Assembly (NCBI RefSeq): GCF_032716425.1
Contig: NZ_CP090419.1
Location: 3,276,001-3,340,000, forward strand
Reading direction: 5' to 3'
DNA length: 64,000 nucleotides
Origin: Pseudoalteromonas sp. N1230-9
Lineage (GTDB): Bacteria > Pseudomonadota > Gammaproteobacteria > Enterobacterales > Alteromonadaceae
The notes beneath the pieces were generated by a model. That model was not told where the DNA came from, ran no database searches, and worked only from the letters and a program-made list of their open reading frames with translations. Shown one piece after another: positions 28,212 to 41,318 of the stretch (position 1 is its first letter; each line of letters begins with the position of its first letter). The translations under genes were made by a program, and so were the position numbers.

Positions 28212-30326
28212 TCATGTAACAGCGCGAGCTGCAATTATTGCATCTGCAACATTCTTCGCGGCTTCTGCATACTTTAAGAACTCCATAGAGTACGATGCAC
28301 GGCCTTGTGTTGCAGATCGCAGATCAGTTGCATAACCAAACATTTCAGAAAGTGGGACTTGCGCATTAATTTGCTTAAGACCACCAAATGCTTCTTCCAT
28401 GCCTTCGATCATGCCGCGGCGACGATTTAAGTCACCAACTACATCACCCATGTTTTCTTCAGGAGTGATAACTTCAACCTTCATTACTGGTTCAAGAAGA
28501 GCAGGATTTGCTTCTAGCGCACCTTTCTTCATCGCCATTGAACCTGCAATCTTAAATGCCATCTCATTCGAGTCTACATCATGGAATGAACCATCAAATA
28601 GAGTCGCCTTGACGCCAAGTAATGGGTAGCCTGCCAGCACACCTTGAGTCATTTGCTCTTGGATGCCTTTATCTACCGCAGGGATGTATTCCTTAGGAAC
28701 CGCACCACCAACGATTTCGTTAACGAACTCGTAAGTTGGCGCTTCATCTTCCGAAATATCCATCGGTTCAAGTTTAAGCCAGACGTGACCATATTGACCA
28801 CGACCACCTGATTGACGTACGAACTTTCCTTCAACTTCAACAGCTGAGCGGATAGCTTCACGGTATGCTACCTGCGGCTTACCAACGTTACATTCAACAC
28901 TGAATTCACGCTTCATACGGTCGACAATGATATCAAGGTGAAGTTCACCCATACCAGAAATAATAGTCTGGCCTGATTCTTCGTCAGTCTGTACGCGGAA
29001 AGATGGATCTTCTGCAGCTAGTTTACCCAGCGCAATCCCCATCTTATCTTGGTCAGCGATTGTGCGAGGCTCAACCGCAACAGAGATAACTGGCTCTGGG
29101 AACTCCATACGCTCAAGCGTAATAATTGAGTTCGGATCACACAGTGTTTCACCTGTTGTTACGTCTTTAAGACCAATAGCCGCCGCGATGTCGCCTGCGT
29201 AGACTACTTTGATCTCTTCACGTGAGTTTGAATGCATCTGAACGATACGACCAAGTCGCTCACGCTTACTTTTAACTGGGTTATATACCGCGTCACCCTG
29301 TTTAACTGTACCAGAGTAAACACGGAAGAAGGTCAAGGTGCCAACGAACGGGTCTGTCGCAATCTTAAAAGCAAGTGCGGCAAACGGTGCGTTATCATCA
29401 GCAGGACGTTCTTCCTCAGTACCATCTTCAACGATACCTTGGATTTGTTTCACTTGTGTTGGTGCAGGCATATATTCAATAACAGCATCAAGCACAGCTT
29501 GAACACCCTTATTTTTAAATGCACTACCACACGTCATGGGAACAATTTCGTTTGCTAATGTGCGCTGACGTAAAGCTGCTTTAATTTCAGCTTCAGTCAG
29601 GTCTTCACCTTCTAAGTATTTTTCCATTAGTTCTTCAGATGCTTCAGCTGCACTCTCAACTAAGTGAGAACGCCATTCTTCAGCTAATTCCTGAAGGTCT
29701 GCCGGAATAGCCTCATAAGTGAAAGTCATTCCCTGGTCTTCTTCATTCCAGTTAATGGCTTTCATCTTGATAAGGTCTATAACACCTTTAAAGTCGTCTT
29801 CAGCCCCAATTGGAAGCTGAATTGGAACAGGCGTTGCTCCAAGACGAGATTCCACCTGCTCTACAACCGTTAAGAAGTCAGCGCCTGTGCGATCCATTTT
29901 ATTTACGAAGATCATTCTCGGAACTTCGTATTTGTTCGCTTGACGCCAGACTGTCTCAGTTTGCGGCTGTACACCAGATGAAGCACAAAGAACAACTACC
30001 GCACCATCTAGTACGCGTAAAGAACGCTCTACTTCGATAGTGAAATCTACGTGTCCTGGCGTATCAATAATATTGATACGATGGTCGTCAAATTGAGCGT
30101 CCATCCCTTTCCAGAAACACGTTGTTGCAGCAGAAGTGATTGTGATACCACGCTCTTGTTCCTGCTCCATCCAATCCATAGTTGCAGCGCCATCATGTAC
30201 TTCACCGATCTTATGAGAAAGACCCGTGTAGAACAGAACTCGTTCTGTTGTGGTGGTTTTGCCTGCATCTACGTGAGCACAAATACCAATATTACGGTAA
30301 CGCTCAAGTGGAGTTGTACGTGCCAT
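28212..30326 (-). CDS. fusA: Elongation factor G
   Basis: Translocation GTPase, 704 residues (E. coli 704). It has [18 protein letters not shown] for G1, DTPGHVDFT for G3, NKMDRTGAD for G4, and the downstream domain IV block VAYREAIR. Third gene of the str operon, 27 bp after rpsG. Being next to rpsL/rpsG fits the canonical fusA rather than a paralogue such as fusB or tetM-like genes. Confidence 0.98.
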   Translation of the reverse strand: MARTTPLERYRNIGICAHVDAGKTTTTERVLFYTGLSHKIGEVHDGAATMDWMEQEQERGITITSAATTCFWKGMDAQFDDHRINIIDTPGHVDFTIEVERSLRVLDGAVVVLCASSGVQPQTETVWRQANKYEVPRMIFVNKMDRTGADFLTVVEQVESRLGATPVPIQLPIGAEDDFKGVIDLIKMKAINWNEEDQGMTFTYEAIPADLQELAEEWRSHLVESAAEASEELMEKYLEGEDLTEAEIKAALRQRTLANEIVPMTCGSAFKNKGVQAVLDAVIEYMPAPTQVKQIQGIVEDGTEEERPADDNAPFAALAFKIATDPFVGTLTFFRVYSGTVKQGDAVYNPVKSKRERLGRIVQMHSNSREEIKVVYAGDIAAAIGLKDVTTGETLCDPNSIITLERMEFPEPVISVAVEPRTIADQDKMGIALGKLAAEDPSFRVQTDEESGQTIISGMGELHLDIIVDRMKREFSVECNVGKPQVAYREAIRSAVEVEGKFVRQSGGRGQYGHVWLKLEPMDISEDEAPTYEFVNEIVGGAVPKEYIPAVDKGIQEQMTQGVLAGYPLLGVKATLFDGSFHDVDSNEMAFKIAGSMAMKKGALEANPALLEPVMKVEVITPEENMGDVVGDLNRRRGMIEGMEEAFGGLKQINAQVPLSEMFGYATDLRSATQGRASYSMEFLKYAEAAKNVADAIIAARAVT

Positions 30327-30353
30327 ATGATCCTCTTAAAGGTTAAGGGCAGA

Positions 30354-30842
<489 letters not shown>

Positions 30843-30921
30843 TCAGGTTTGCTCTTTTAGAGTCAATACCCAAAACAATTAATTTAAAAATTTAGTGCTT
30901 GGCCTTACTAACGGAGAACCA

Positions 30922-31296
30922 TTAGCCCTTAGGGCGTTTAGCACCGTATTTAGAACGAGCTTGACGACGGTCGCTAACGCCTGCACAGTCAAGTGCACCA
31001 CGTACAGTGTGGAAACGCACACCTGGTAAGTCTTTAACACGACCACCACGGATTAGGATTACACTGTGCTCTTGTAAGTTGTGGCCTTCACCACCAATGT
31101 ATGATGTTACTTCGAAACCGTTAGTTAAACGAACACGCGCTACTTTACGTAATGCAGAGTTTGGTTTCTTAGGTGTAGTTGTATATACACGAGTACATAC
31201 ACCACGCTTTTGCGGACACGCTTTAAGCGCAGCTGAGTTACTTTTAGTAACCTTGCTACGACGTGGCTTACGCACTAGCTGGTTAATAGTTGCCAT
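30922..31296 (-). CDS. rpsL: 30S ribosomal protein S12
   Basis: Decoding-centre protein, 124 residues. It has the conserved [17 protein letters not shown] and [17 protein letters not shown] segments. The lysines whose change gives streptomycin resistance (in TPKKPNS and RVKDLPG) are wild type. A CAGGAG ribosome site precedes the ATG by 8 nt. First gene of the str operon, with its own strong promoter overlapping a terminator (see below). Confidence 0.98.
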   Translation of the reverse strand: MATINQLVRKPRRSKVTKSNSAALKACPQKRGVCTRVYTTTPKKPNSALRKVARVRLTNGFEVTSYIGGEGHNLQEHSVILIRGGRVKDLPGVRFHTVRGALDCAGVSDRRQARSKYGAKRPKG

Positions 31297-31328
31297 TTAA
31301 ATAGCTCCTGAAATTAAAATTACTACTG

Positions 31329-31393
31329 AAAAAATAAAAAATCCGCCCTGTTTACATGCTCGTTACAAAACGTGCAGGCAAATGGGTGGCGGA
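31329..31393 (-). terminator. Terminator between rpoC and rpsL whose 5' arm lies in the rpsL promoter
   Basis: On the minus strand TCCGCC (31388-31393) pairs with GGCGGA (31342-31347), followed by TTTTTTATTTTTT. AAAA before the 5' arm can extend the stem. The ~40 nt loop holds an inner TGCACG/CGAGCA hairpin. It would stop transcripts running in from rpoC. Confidence 0.7.
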
Positions 31394-31422
31394 ATTTTAA
31401 TGAGCAAAGTTTAACCTGTCAA
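31394..31422 (-). promoter_or_regulatory. Sigma70 promoter of rpsL-rpsG-fusA-tuf
   Basis: Perfect -35 TTGACA (31417-31422), 17 bp spacer, -10 TAAAAT (31394-31399). The predicted start is near 31387, directly after the 5' arm of the terminator, so this transcript would not contain that arm. Confidence 0.8.
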
Positions 31423-31488
31423 CCTTAACTCATCGTAAGGCAGCAGATTACTGCCTCACGATTTCTTAATCTATTGATTAAGCTGAGA

Positions 31489-34400
31489 TTATTGGTTTCC
31501 AGAGATATCTGCGTTAAGTGCATCAGTTAGTGCCTGAGTTGCCTCTTCAGCGCTTACTGTTTGCTCTTCAACGATTTCACCTTGCTTGCGACGGTTCAAA
31601 CGGTCTTGGTGATACGCAAAGCCAGTACCGGCTGGGATCAGACGACCCACGATTACGTTCTCTTTCAGACCACGAAGCTCATCGCTCTTACCATTTACAG
31701 CTGCTTCAGTTAGGACACGTGTAGTTTCCTGGAACGATGCTGCAGAAATGAAAGATTCTGTTGCAAGTGACGCTTTAGTGATACCCATTAATTGGATTTC
31801 AAACTTCGCTGGGATCTTGCCTTGTTTCTCAAGTTCACGGTTCGCGATATTAACGCGTGCCACTTCAACTTGTTCACCGGCTAAGAACTCAGTGTCACCG
31901 CCGTCAAGGATGATACATTTACGTAGCATCTGACGAATAATTGTCTCAATGTGCTTGTCATTGATCTTAACGCCTTGCAAGCGGTAAACCTCTTGCACTT
32001 CGTTAACGATATAGTTAGCTACATGAGTTACACCACGTAGGCGTAAGATGTCATGTGGTGACTCAGGACCATCGGCGATAACCTCACCTTTAGACACTTG
32101 CTCACCTTCGAACACGTTAAGTTGACGCCATTTAGGGATCATCTCTTCGTATGCGTCACCCTCAGCAGGAGTGATTACAAGACGCTTCTTACCTTTCGTT
32201 TCTTTACCGAAGCTGATTGTACCTGTGATTTCTGCAAGGATTGCAGGATCTTTCGGCTTACGTGCTTCGAATAAGTCAGCTACGCGAGGTAGGCCACCCG
32301 TGATATCACGAGTTTTCGAACCTTCTTGCGGAATACGTGCAAGTACGTCACCTGGGTTTGCAGTTGCGCCGTCTGTTACTTCAATCGTTGTGAATGAAGG
32401 TAGACGTGTTTCTTGCAGACCACGCTCATCGCTTTCGATGATTAGTTTCGGCTCTTTCGCATTCGCTTTACCTAAGTCTTTAACAACCACACGTGTTAAA
32501 CCAGTTAACTCGTCTGTTTGTGCTTCGGTATTTGAGTCATCAATGTCGCTGAACGAGATTTTTGACTTGTGCTCAAGAACGATTGGGTGACTATGCGGAT
32601 CCCAAGTTGCAACGATATCGTTACCTTGAACTTCTGCATTATCTTGTACAGTTAACACCGCACCGTAAGGTACTTTATAACGCTCTTTCTCACGACCAAA
32701 GCTATCAATGATAGTGATCTCTGTTGAACGAGACGTGATAACAATCTTACCGTCTGTGTTTAATACGTACTTCGCATTGTGTAACTTCAATGTACCGTTA
32801 GTTTTAACTTGTACACTGTTTTCAGCAGACGCTCGAGATGCCGCACCACCGATGTGGAAGGTACGCATCGTAAGCTGTGTACCCGGCTCACCGATTGATT
32901 GTGCCGCGATAACACCTACTGACTCACCTGGGTTGATGATGTGGCCACGCGCAAGGTCACGACCGTAACACTTAGCACATACACCAAAGTCATTATCACA
33001 AGTGATTACTGAACGAACGCGTACTTCGTCTACTGAGTGCTCTTCTAAAAGGTCACACAGTTTTTCGTCAAGCATGATGTTACGCTCAACAAGTACTTCG
33101 TTTGTACCAGGGATTAATACATCTTCAGCAATAACACGACCAAGAACACGTTCGCGAAGTGCTTCTACAACGTCACCACCTTCGATAAGCGGTTTCATTG
33201 TTAAGCCATCTTCTGTGCCACAATCGTCTTCATTGATTACTAAGTCTTGTGCAACATCTACTAGACGACGCGTTAAGTAACCCGAGTTTGCTGTTTTAAG
33301 TGCTGTATCGGCAAGACCTTTACGCGCACCGTGCGTCGAGATGAAGTACTGTAGTACGTTTAGACCTTCACGGAAGTTCGCCGTGATTGGTGTCTCGATG
33401 ATTGAACCATCTGGACGTGCCATTAGACCACGCATACCCGCTAACTGACGGATCTGAGCGGCGCTACCACGTGCACCTGAGTCTGCCATCATAAACACTG
33501 AGTTGAATGAAGATTGCTCTTCTTCTTCGCCTTTCGCGTTAATTACAGTGTCTTTTGATAAGTTCGCCATCATCTCACGTGATAAGTTTTCATTTACACG
33601 TGACCAGATATCGATAACTTTGTTGTACTTTTCACCAGCCGTTACAAGACCTGATTGGAATTGTTGGTTGATTTCAGTTACTTCAGCTTCCGCTGATTCA
33701 ATGATTTCTGCTTTAACCGGTGGGATAACTAAGTCATCGATACCGATTGAAACACCTGACTTCATCGCGTAGTGGAAACCTGTGTACATTACTTGGTCAG
33801 CAAAGATTACTGTATCTTTAAGACCTAGACGACGGTAACACTCGTTTAATAAGCCAGAAATTTGTTTCTTACCTAGGGCTTGGTTGATTAGCTCAAACGG
33901 CATGCCTTTAGGTAGGATTAGTGAAAGAATTGCACGACCTACTGTTGTTTCAACAATAGATACTTGCTCAACTGCATCACCCTCTTCTGTACTAATTGTC
34001 TCGCTGATACGTACTTTTACGCGTGCATGTAACTCAGCGTTACCGCTGCGGTATGCTTTTTCAGCTTCTTTAGGATCTTTAAATACAGTGCCTTCGCCTT
34101 TCGCATTAATGCGATCACGAGTCATGTAGTAAAGACCTAATACAACGTCCTGTGAAGGAACGATGATTGGCTCACCATTCGCTGGAGATAGGATGTTGTT
34201 TGTAGACATCATTAGCGCACGTGCTTCTAACTGTGCTTCAAGCGTTAACGGTACGTGTACCGCCATTTGGTCACCATCGAAGTCAGCGTTGTACGCCGCA
34301 CAAACTAATGGGTGTAAATGGATCGCTTTACCTTCGATAAGCACAGGTTCGAACGCTTGGATACCCAAACGGTGAAGAGTTGGTGCACGGTTAAGTAATA

Positions 34401-35661
34401 CTGGATGTTCACGAATTACTTCGTCTAATACATCCCATACTTCTGCCACTTCACGCTCAACCATCTTCTTCGCAGCTTTGATAGTCGTAGCCATGCCGCG
34501 ACGCTCTAGTTTGCCGTAGATAAATGGTTTGAATAGCTCAAGTGCCATCTTCTTAGGAAGACCACACTGGTGTAGTTTAAGCGTAGGACCTACTGTGATT
34601 ACAGAACGGCCTGAGTAATCTACACGTTTACCAAGTAAGTTCTGACGGAAACGACCTTGCTTACCTTTGATCATATCAGCAAGCGATTTAAGAGGACGTT
34701 TGTTAGAACCTGTGATCGCACGACCGCGACGACCGTTATCAAGTAGCGCATCAACCGCTTCTTGTAACATACGTTTTTCGTTGCGTACGATAATGTCTGG
34801 TGCAGCTAAATCTAATAGACGCTTAAGACGGTTATTACGGTTAATAACACGACGATAAAGATCATTCAGATCAGAAGTCGCAAAACGACCACCGTCTAGT
34901 GGTACTAATGGACGTAGATCAGGTGGCAGTACTGGAAGTACAGTCATGATCATCCACTCAGGGTTGTTACCTGATTGGTGGAAAGATTCCATTAATTTAA
35001 GACGTTTAGTGATCTTCTTACGCTTCGTTTCAGAGTTAATTGTTGGTAACTCTTCACGCATTTCAGCAATTAATTGGCCAAGATCAAGTTCACGAAGCAA
35101 GTCTAAAACTGCTTCAGCACCCATCTTCGCTTCAAACTCATCACCGTGCTCTTCTAGTGCATCTAGGTACTCTTCTTCACCTAAAAGTTGACCACGCTCA
35201 AGCGTTGTCATACCAGGCTCAGTTACAACGAATGATTCGAAGTAAAGTACGCGTTCGATGTCACGAAGTGTCATGTCTAGCATTAAGCCGATACGTGACG
35301 GTAATGATTTTAAGAACCAAATGTGCGCAACTGGGCTAGCAAGCTCAATGTGACCCATACGGTCACGACGCACTTTAGTAAGCGTTACTTCAACGCCACA
35401 CTTTTCACAAATAACACCACGGTGCTTAAGGCGCTTATATTTACCACATAAACACTCATAATCTTTCACTGGGCCGAAAATACGGGCACAGAATAAGCCG
35501 TCGCGCTCAGGCTTGAAAGTACGGTAGTTGATTGTCTCAGGTTTCTTTACTTCACCGTATGACCATGAACGAACCATATCTGGCGAAGCAAGACCAATGC
35601 GAATTGCATCGAATTCTTCGGTCTTATTTTGTTGCTTCAGAAACTTAAGTAAGTCTTTCAC
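31489..35661 (-). CDS. rpoC: RNA polymerase subunit beta'
   Basis: Catalytic large subunit, 1390 residues (E. coli 1407). The N-terminal zinc site is [20 protein letters not shown]. The catalytic Mg motif is NADFDGDQM. The second zinc cluster is [19 protein letters not shown]. The trigger loop region is [11 protein letters not shown]. It lies 97 bp after rpoB and ends the rplKAJL-rpoBC cluster. Confidence 0.99.
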   Translation of the reverse strand: MKDLLKFLKQQNKTEEFDAIRIGLASPDMVRSWSYGEVKKPETINYRTFKPERDGLFCARIFGPVKDYECLCGKYKRLKHRGVICEKCGVEVTLTKVRRDRMGHIELASPVAHIWFLKSLPSRIGLMLDMTLRDIERVLYFESFVVTEPGMTTLERGQLLGEEEYLDALEEHGDEFEAKMGAEAVLDLLRELDLGQLIAEMREELPTINSETKRKKITKRLKLMESFHQSGNNPEWMIMTVLPVLPPDLRPLVPLDGGRFATSDLNDLYRRVINRNNRLKRLLDLAAPDIIVRNEKRMLQEAVDALLDNGRRGRAITGSNKRPLKSLADMIKGKQGRFRQNLLGKRVDYSGRSVITVGPTLKLHQCGLPKKMALELFKPFIYGKLERRGMATTIKAAKKMVEREVAEVWDVLDEVIREHPVLLNRAPTLHRLGIQAFEPVLIEGKAIHLHPLVCAAYNADFDGDQMAVHVPLTLEAQLEARALMMSTNNILSPANGEPIIVPSQDVVLGLYYMTRDRINAKGEGTVFKDPKEAEKAYRSGNAELHARVKVRISETISTEEGDAVEQVSIVETTVGRAILSLILPKGMPFELINQALGKKQISGLLNECYRRLGLKDTVIFADQVMYTGFHYAMKSGVSIGIDDLVIPPVKAEIIESAEAEVTEINQQFQSGLVTAGEKYNKVIDIWSRVNENLSREMMANLSKDTVINAKGEEEEQSSFNSVFMMADSGARGSAAQIRQLAGMRGLMARPDGSIIETPITANFREGLNVLQYFISTHGARKGLADTALKTANSGYLTRRLVDVAQDLVINEDDCGTEDGLTMKPLIEGGDVVEALRERVLGRVIAEDVLIPGTNEVLVERNIMLDEKLCDLLEEHSVDEVRVRSVITCDNDFGVCAKCYGRDLARGHIINPGESVGVIAAQSIGEPGTQLTMRTFHIGGAASRASAENSVQVKTNGTLKLHNAKYVLNTDGKIVITSRSTEITIIDSFGREKERYKVPYGAVLTVQDNAEVQGNDIVATWDPHSHPIVLEHKSKISFSDIDDSNTEAQTDELTGLTRVVVKDLGKANAKEPKLIIESDERGLQETRLPSFTTIEVTDGATANPGDVLARIPQEGSKTRDITGGLPRVADLFEARKPKDPAILAEITGTISFGKETKGKKRLVITPAEGDAYEEMIPKWRQLNVFEGEQVSKGEVIADGPESPHDILRLRGVTHVANYIVNEVQEVYRLQGVKINDKHIETIIRQMLRKCIILDGGDTEFLAGEQVEVARVNIANRELEKQGKIPAKFEIQLMGITKASLATESFISAASFQETTRVLTEAAVNGKSDELRGLKENVIVGRLIPAGTGFAYHQDRLNRRKQGEIVEEQTVSAEEATQALTDALNADISGNQ

Positions 35662-35691
35662 CTTAGCTCTCCTGTCGGAGGTTAATCTTGA

Positions 35692-35751
35692 GGGCGAACC
35701 AATCGCCCCTACATTCTATTCGGCCTAACAGGTGCGGCTTACGCCGCACCT
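35692..35751 (-). other. Two hairpins in the rpoB-rpoC gap
   Basis: Stem AGGTGCGGC/GCCGCACCT with a 4 nt loop (35730-35751), and GGGCGA/TCGCCC (35692-35708). Neither has a T run, so they are more likely RNA processing or stability elements than terminators. Confidence 0.5.
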
Positions 35752-35758
35752 AAATGGC

Positions 35759-38700
35759 TTAATTTTCTTCCAACTCGATGTTGATACCCAGTGAGCGGAT
35801 TTCTTTCAACAATACGTTGAACGATTCTGGCATACCTGGTTCCATCTTATGGTTACCATCTACGATGTTCTTATACATCTTAGTACGACCGTTCACGTCA
35901 TCCGATTTCACTGTTAGCATTTCTTGTAGAGTATATGCGGCACCGTAAGCTTCTAGTGCCCACACCTCCATCTCACCGAAACGCTGGCCACCGAACTGCG
36001 CTTTACCACCCAGCGGCTGCTGAGTAACAAGGCTGTAAGAACCAGTTGAACGTGCGTGCATCTTGTCATCAACCAAGTGGTTAAGTTTCAGCATGTACAT
36101 GTAACCAACAGTTACTTGACGTTCAAACTGATCGCCAGTACGGCCATCATAAAGTGTAACTTGACCGCTTCTTGGATAACCACCAAGCTCTAGTAAGTCT
36201 TTGATCTCGCCTTCACGAGCACCATCAAAGGCTGGAGTTGCGATCGGTAAACCACCTTTCAAGTTTTCAGCTAAGCGACGAACTTCGTCATCTGAGAAAG
36301 TGTCAATATCGACTTTCTGACGACAATCACCTAATTCGTAAACTTTCTTAACGAAGCTACGGATTTCGTGCAGTTCACGCTGCTCTTTCATCATTTCTTC
36401 TAAGCGCTCACCCACACCACGTGCAGCAAGACCCATGTGTGTTTCTAGGATCTGACCGATGTTCATACGTGATGGTACACCTAGCGGGTTCAGAACAATG
36501 TCTACCGTACGACCTTTGTCATCGTATGGCATATCTTCTACTGGTACGATAGTCGAGATAACACCTTTGTTACCGTGACGACCCGCCATCTTATCACCCG
36601 GTTGGATACGACGTTTAACAGCTAGGTATACTTTAACAATCTTAAGTACGCCTGGTGCTAAGTCATCACCTTGAGTGATCTTACGACGTTTGTTTTCAAA
36701 CTTCTTATCGTATTCAGCTTTAAGCTCATCGTACTGTGCAGCTAGTTGCTCAAGTTCAGCTTGCTTGTCTTCTTCAGCAAGGCTTTGAGTAAGCAGCTTT
36801 TCAGCATTTAGTGATGCAATTGAATCTGCGTTCAGACCTGCGTCAACAAGTAGCTTACGAGCACGGTCTAATACACCGGCTTCTAAGATACGGAACTCTT
36901 CGTTGAAGTCTTTCTTCGCTTCGCGAAGCTGCATGTCTTCAACTTCTAACGCACGCTTATCTTTTTCAACACCGTCACGGGTGAAAACTTGTACGTCGAT
37001 TACAGTACCAGTTACAGAGTTTGGTACGCGTAAAGAGCTGTCTTTAACGTCTGACGCTTTCTCACCGAAGATAGCACGTAGTAGCTTTTCTTCTGGCGTT
37101 AATTGCGTTTCGCCTTTCGGAGTCACTTTACCTACTAGGATATCGCCGCCTTTCACTTCAGCACCGATATAAACAACGCCTGATTCATCAAGCTTGCCTA
37201 GTGCAGACTCACCCACGTTAGGGATATCTGCTGTGATCTCTTCAGGACCTAATTTAGTATCACGTGCGATACATTGTAGTTCTTGAATATGGATAGTCGT
37301 TAGACGATCTTCTTGAACTACACGCTCAGATAGTAGGATTGAATCCTCGAAGTTATAACCGTTCCATGGCATGAATGCCACGCGAAGGTTCTGACCAAGT
37401 GCTAAGTCACCTAAGTCAGTCGAAGGACCATCTGCTAATACGTCACCACGTGTTACCGGCTCACCAACCATACACGTTGGTTTTTGGTTAATACATGTAT
37501 TTTGGTTTGAGCGAGTGTATTTAGTAAGGTTGTAAATATCGATGCCCGCTTCACCTGGAATACGCTCATCTTCATGTACATTTACAACGATGCGGCTTGC
37601 ATCCGCATACATTACTTCACCACCACGCTTAGCAACGATCGTTACACCAGAATCTTTCGCTAGTGTAAGCTCGATACCTGTACCTACTAACGGTTTGTCC
37701 GCGATAAGTGTTGGTACGGCTTGACGTTGCATGTTTGAACCCATCAATGCACGGTTAGCATCATCGTGTTCTAGGAACGGGATAAGTGCTGCCGCTACAG
37801 AGATCACCTGCTGTGGTGATACGTCCATATATTGCTGGTCCATCTTGCCCATAAAGGTTGATTCACCTTTGTGACGACATGGAATTAGTTCATCAACAAA
37901 CTCATTGTTGTCGTTCAAGTTTGAGTTCGCCTGAGCGATAACAAACTGACCTTCTTCAATGGCTGATAAGTAATCTACTTCATCAGTAACTACACCGTTT
38001 ACCACTTTACGGTAAGGTGTTTCTAAGAAACCATAGTCATTAGTACGTGCGTACGTAGACAATGAGTTAATTAGACCGATGTTTGGACCCTCAGGCGTTT
38101 CGATTGGACATACACGACCATAGTGAGTTACGTGAACGTCTCGCACTTCGAAGCCAGCGCGTTCACGTGTTAAACCACCCGGACCTAATGCAGAAATACG
38201 ACGCTTGTGCGTTACTTCTGAAAGCGGGTTATTTTGGTCCATGAACTGTGATAACTGAGATGAACCAAAGAACTCTTTAACCGCTGCCGAAATAGGCTTA
38301 GCGTTAATAAGATCTTGTGGCATTACCGCATCAAGGTCACCTAAGCTTAAACGCTCACGTACAGCACGTTCAACACGTACTAGACCAACACGGAATTGGT
38401 TCTCAGCCATTTCGCCAACACTACGGATACGACGGTTGCCTAAGTGGTCGATATCATCAACATCGCCAACACCGTTACGAATAGCGATAAGCACTTTCAT
38501 AACAGCTACGATGTCTTCTTTCGATAATGTGCCTGGGCCTGTATCTGAGTCATAGCCTACACGGCTATTGAACTTCATACGACCAACTGTTGATAAATCG
38601 TAACGCTCGTCAGAGAAGAACAAATTATCAAATAAGGCTTCAGCCGCGTCTTTCGTCGGTGGCTCGCCTGGGCGCATCATACGATAAATTTCTACTAATG

Positions 38701-39784
38701 CTTCTAAACGGTTGCTTGTTGTGTCGATACGTAATGTATCTGACATGTAGGCGCCGCTGTCCACTTCGTTGATATATAGTGTATCAATCTTAGTGTGACC
38801 TGCTTTAACCAATTCAGCCATTAGCTCAAGTGATAGCTCGTCATTCGCGTTTGCGATGATCTCACCTGTTGATTCATCAACATAGTTTTTAGCTACAACA
38901 CGACCAATGATGTACTCATGCGGTACTTCTAATTGGTTAATACCTTTTTTCTCGATGTTCTTGATGTGACGCGCAGTAATACGACGACCCGCTTCAACAA
39001 GGACTTCACCGTCTTCGCCTTTGATATCAAAAGCGGCAGTTTCACCACGTAAACGTGAAGGCACAAGCTCCATAAGAACTTTACCATCAGTTACTTCAAA
39101 CGCAGTGGTATCGAAGAAGATATCTAGAATTTCTTCTGTAGAAAACTCTAGTGCACGTAAGATAATTGACGCCGGTAATTTACGACGACGGTCAATACGT
39201 ACATATAGGTTATCTTTTGCATCAAACTCGAAGTCTAACCATGAACCACGGTAAGGAATTACACGCGCGTTATAGAGTACTTTACCTGACGAGTGAGTTT
39301 TACCACGGTCGTTATCAAAGAATACACCAGGGCTACGGTGTAGCTGAGAAACGATAACACGCTCTGTACCATTGATTACAAAGGTACCGGTATCAGTCAT
39401 GAGCGGAATTTCGCCCATGTAAACTTCTTGCTCTTTTATGTCTTTAACTGTGCCTGGTGCTTCTTTGTCCATCACCACAAGACGCAATTTTACGCGAAGT
39501 GGAGCAGAATAAGTCACACCGCGAATTTGACATTCTTTTACATCGAATACTGGCTCACCAATACGATAACTTACGTATTGTAGCTCAGAATTTCCCGAGT
39601 AGCTTTTGATCGGAAACACAGAACGGAAAGCAGCTTCCAAACCGTGATCGCCATCAGCGTCAGGGACTAAGAATTTTTTAAACGATTCTAACTGCGTCGA
39701 CAGTAAGAAAGGTATATCCAAAACTTGTGGACGTTTACCAAAATCCTTACGGATACGTTTCTTTTCAGAATAAGAGTAAGCCAT
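35759..39784 (-). CDS. rpoB: RNA polymerase subunit beta
   Basis: 1341 residues (E. coli 1342). The rifampicin pocket is wild type: [20 protein letters not shown] followed by [10 protein letters not shown]. The C-terminal block [19 protein letters not shown] and the final [17 protein letters not shown] are conserved. Its leader contains the rplL-rpoB attenuator; no own promoter is evident in the 272 bp gap, so it depends on readthrough from rplJL. Confidence 0.99.
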   Translation of the reverse strand: MAYSYSEKKRIRKDFGKRPQVLDIPFLLSTQLESFKKFLVPDADGDHGLEAAFRSVFPIKSYSGNSELQYVSYRIGEPVFDVKECQIRGVTYSAPLRVKLRLVVMDKEAPGTVKDIKEQEVYMGEIPLMTDTGTFVINGTERVIVSQLHRSPGVFFDNDRGKTHSSGKVLYNARVIPYRGSWLDFEFDAKDNLYVRIDRRRKLPASIILRALEFSTEEILDIFFDTTAFEVTDGKVLMELVPSRLRGETAAFDIKGEDGEVLVEAGRRITARHIKNIEKKGINQLEVPHEYIIGRVVAKNYVDESTGEIIANANDELSLELMAELVKAGHTKIDTLYINEVDSGAYMSDTLRIDTTSNRLEALVEIYRMMRPGEPPTKDAAEALFDNLFFSDERYDLSTVGRMKFNSRVGYDSDTGPGTLSKEDIVAVMKVLIAIRNGVGDVDDIDHLGNRRIRSVGEMAENQFRVGLVRVERAVRERLSLGDLDAVMPQDLINAKPISAAVKEFFGSSQLSQFMDQNNPLSEVTHKRRISALGPGGLTRERAGFEVRDVHVTHYGRVCPIETPEGPNIGLINSLSTYARTNDYGFLETPYRKVVNGVVTDEVDYLSAIEEGQFVIAQANSNLNDNNEFVDELIPCRHKGESTFMGKMDQQYMDVSPQQVISVAAALIPFLEHDDANRALMGSNMQRQAVPTLIADKPLVGTGIELTLAKDSGVTIVAKRGGEVMYADASRIVVNVHEDERIPGEAGIDIYNLTKYTRSNQNTCINQKPTCMVGEPVTRGDVLADGPSTDLGDLALGQNLRVAFMPWNGYNFEDSILLSERVVQEDRLTTIHIQELQCIARDTKLGPEEITADIPNVGESALGKLDESGVVYIGAEVKGGDILVGKVTPKGETQLTPEEKLLRAIFGEKASDVKDSSLRVPNSVTGTVIDVQVFTRDGVEKDKRALEVEDMQLREAKKDFNEEFRILEAGVLDRARKLLVDAGLNADSIASLNAEKLLTQSLAEEDKQAELEQLAAQYDELKAEYDKKFENKRRKITQGDDLAPGVLKIVKVYLAVKRRIQPGDKMAGRHGNKGVISTIVPVEDMPYDDKGRTVDIVLNPLGVPSRMNIGQILETHMGLAARGVGERLEEMMKEQRELHEIRSFVKKVYELGDCRQKVDIDTFSDDEVRRLAENLKGGLPIATPAFDGAREGEIKDLLELGGYPRSGQVTLYDGRTGDQFERQVTVGYMYMLKLNHLVDDKMHARSTGSYSLVTQQPLGGKAQFGGQRFGEMEVWALEAYGAAYTLQEMLTVKSDDVNGRTKMYKNIVDGNHKMEPGMPESFNVLLKEIRSLGINIELEEN

Positions 39785-39983
39785 GGGGTTCCTCAGCTTG
39801 CTGATCTTTGACCCGACCTGTTCTTGTAAGAACAGACTTAACTGGCATCTATGCCAAGATGTACAACATTAAATTGTTGTTCTATTTTGCTCGGTTACTT
39901 TCACCGTTAATTTACATAACAAATTGAAAATAAAGAGAAAATTAGATTTTGTTTGCGCTACAGGATTGCATCGCTCCATAGCG

Positions 39984-40015
39984 CAAAAAGGCCGGTGATT
40001 AAATAATCACCAGCC
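39984..40015 (-). terminator. rplL-rpoB attenuator terminator
   Basis: 12 bp stem GGCTGGTGATTA/TAATCACCGGCC (one G-T pair) with a minimal loop, followed on the minus strand by five T. E. coli has a partial terminator in the same gap that lowers rpoBC relative to ribosomal protein mRNA. Unlike the three promoter-overlapped terminators nearby, no -10 is present here. Confidence 0.8.
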
Positions 40016-40056
40016 CTTGCCTGATTACTCAGGCAGCGAACCTAGCGTAAGCTAGA

Positions 40057-40422
40057 TTACTTAACCTCAACTTCAGCACCAGCTTCAGTAAGGTCTTTTG
40101 CAAGCGCTTCAGCTTCTTCTTTAGATACACCTTCTTTAAGAGGTGCAGGAGCTGATTCAACAAGAGCTTTCGCTTCTTTAAGGCCAAGACCAGTTGCACC
40201 ACGTACAGCTTTGATTGCAGCAACCTTGTTAGCGCCAGCGCCAGTAAGGATTACGTCAAACTCAGTCTTTTCTTCAGCTGCATCACCAGCAGCAGGACCT
40301 GCAACAACAGCAGCAGCTGCAGTTACGCCGAATTTCTCTTCCATTGCTTCAACTAGAGCAACAACGTCCATTACTGACATTTCAGCAATAGCATCAAGGA
40401 TTTGGTCTTTAGTTACAGACAT
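40057..40422 (-). CDS. rplL: 50S ribosomal protein L7/L12
   Basis: Stalk protein, 121 residues. N-terminal dimerisation helix ([21 protein letters not shown]), Ala/Gly-rich hinge, and C-terminal factor-binding domain ([20 protein letters not shown]). 81 bp after rplJ. Confidence 0.98.
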   Translation of the reverse strand: MSVTKDQILDAIAEMSVMDVVALVEAMEEKFGVTAAAAVVAGPAAGDAAEEKTEFDVILTGAGANKVAAIKAVRGATGLGLKEAKALVESAPAPLKEGVSKEEAEALAKDLTEAGAEVEVK

Positions 40423-40503
40423 TACAAATTTCCTAATTATTACGGACTAATTCTAGCCCAAAAAAAATATTACACCGAAAGTGAACAAAAAAACAGCTTA
40501 AAA

Positions 40504-40998
40504 TTAAGCAGCTTGCTCAGCTTTCTGTACACGTACTGCTTCAATTGTTTTACACAATTTGCCAGCAGACGCTTCTTTCATAGCGCTCATTAAGCGTGCA
40601 ACAGCTTCGTCGTAAGTAGGTAGAGTTGCTAGCATAGCTGCGTCTACTACATTACCTTCAAATGCAGCCGTCTTAACTTCGAATTTCTCATTCTTTTTCG
40701 CGAATTCTTTAAAAATACGCGCAGCAGCACCTGGGTGCTCTGATGAGAAAGCGATTAAGCTTGGACCAACAAGTGAGTCAGAAAGGCACTCAAAGTCTGT
40801 ACCTTCAACAGCACGTTTAGCTAAAGTGTTACGAACAACTTTCATCCATACACCAGCTTCACGAGCTTCTTTACGAAGGGCAGTGATAGCACCAACTGTT
40901 ACACCACGAGAATCTGCAACAACTGCAGAAAGAGCACCAGTGGCTGCTTCGTTGACTTCAGCAACAATTGCTTTTTTGCCTTGAAGATTTAAAGCCAT
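40504..40998 (-). CDS. rplJ: 50S ribosomal protein L10
   Basis: Stalk base that carries L7/L12 dimers; 164 residues (E. coli 165). It opens [19 protein letters not shown] and has the conserved [14 protein letters not shown]. It is preceded by a 320 bp gap holding its own promoter and a structured leader that should bind L10-L12 for feedback control. Ribosome site AGGAG before the ATG. Confidence 0.98.
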   Translation of the reverse strand: MALNLQGKKAIVAEVNEAATGALSAVVADSRGVTVGAITALRKEAREAGVWMKVVRNTLAKRAVEGTDFECLSDSLVGPSLIAFSSEHPGAAARIFKEFAKKNEKFEVKTAAFEGNVVDAAMLATLPTYDEAVARLMSAMKEASAGKLCKTIEAVRVQKAEQAA

Positions 40999-41132
40999 GG
41001 GTGTTACTCCTGGTTTAATGGGTCGCCTACATAGGCTTCCCTGTTCTACTCTTCCCCATCAATGATGGAGATGCTTTTTACGGCGAGAGCCAGAAGATTA
41101 GGAAAAATCTATCTGGGGATTCACACCGTCTA

Positions 41133-41167
41133 CGTAGGTAAATTTATTAAGGCCGAAGCCGCCTACG
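41133..41167 (-). promoter_or_regulatory. L10 autoregulatory leader element (rplJ mRNA)
   Basis: Within the ~278 nt untranslated leader of rplJ. An outer stem CGTAGG/CCTACG encloses an asymmetric internal loop and a GGC-TTCG-GCC tetraloop hairpin, the kind of helix-bulge structure bound by the L10(L12)4 complex in enteric bacteria. Identification is by position and fold only. Confidence 0.55.
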
Positions 41168-41269
41168 GTCTTGGACGGAAGCTCAATTTATCGTTTTTAC
41201 CCGAAGGCAGTACGAAATTATGGACTTCAACCCGAATTCTTTACTTGTTTCGAAATTAACTTTCTCAAC

Positions 41270-41305
41270 AAAATGGCGCAAAATTATAGTTTAAATTTCG
41301 CGCCA
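41270..41305 (-). terminator. Terminator after rplA, overlapping the rplJ promoter
   Basis: 12 bp stem TGGCGCGAAATT/AATTTTGCGCCA with one G-T pair and an 8 nt loop, then TTTTGTTG on the minus strand. The 5' arm (41294-41305) is the spacer of the rplJ promoter. The loop and 3' arm contain its -10. Confidence 0.75.
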
Positions 41306-41311
41306 TGTAAA
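41283..41311 (-). promoter_or_regulatory. Sigma70 promoter of rplJL(-rpoBC)
   Basis: TTTACA (41306-41311), 17 bp, TATAAT (41283-41288). Predicted start about 41276. It sits where the second promoter (P-L10) of the E. coli cluster lies. Confidence 0.75.
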
Positions 41312-41318
41312 CTCTTAA

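Noticed and set aside
32171..37172. Many plus-strand frames of 60-140 codons opposite rpoC and rpoB
   Set aside because: Low-complexity Ser/Arg/Thr-rich translations, the usual antisense shadow of strongly biased codons; no ribosome sites or homology.
39984..40015. Promoter inside the rplL-rpoB terminator, as at the other three sites
   Set aside because: The best -10 (TATTTA) matches only half of the consensus and no -35 is present, so it was left as a plain attenuator.
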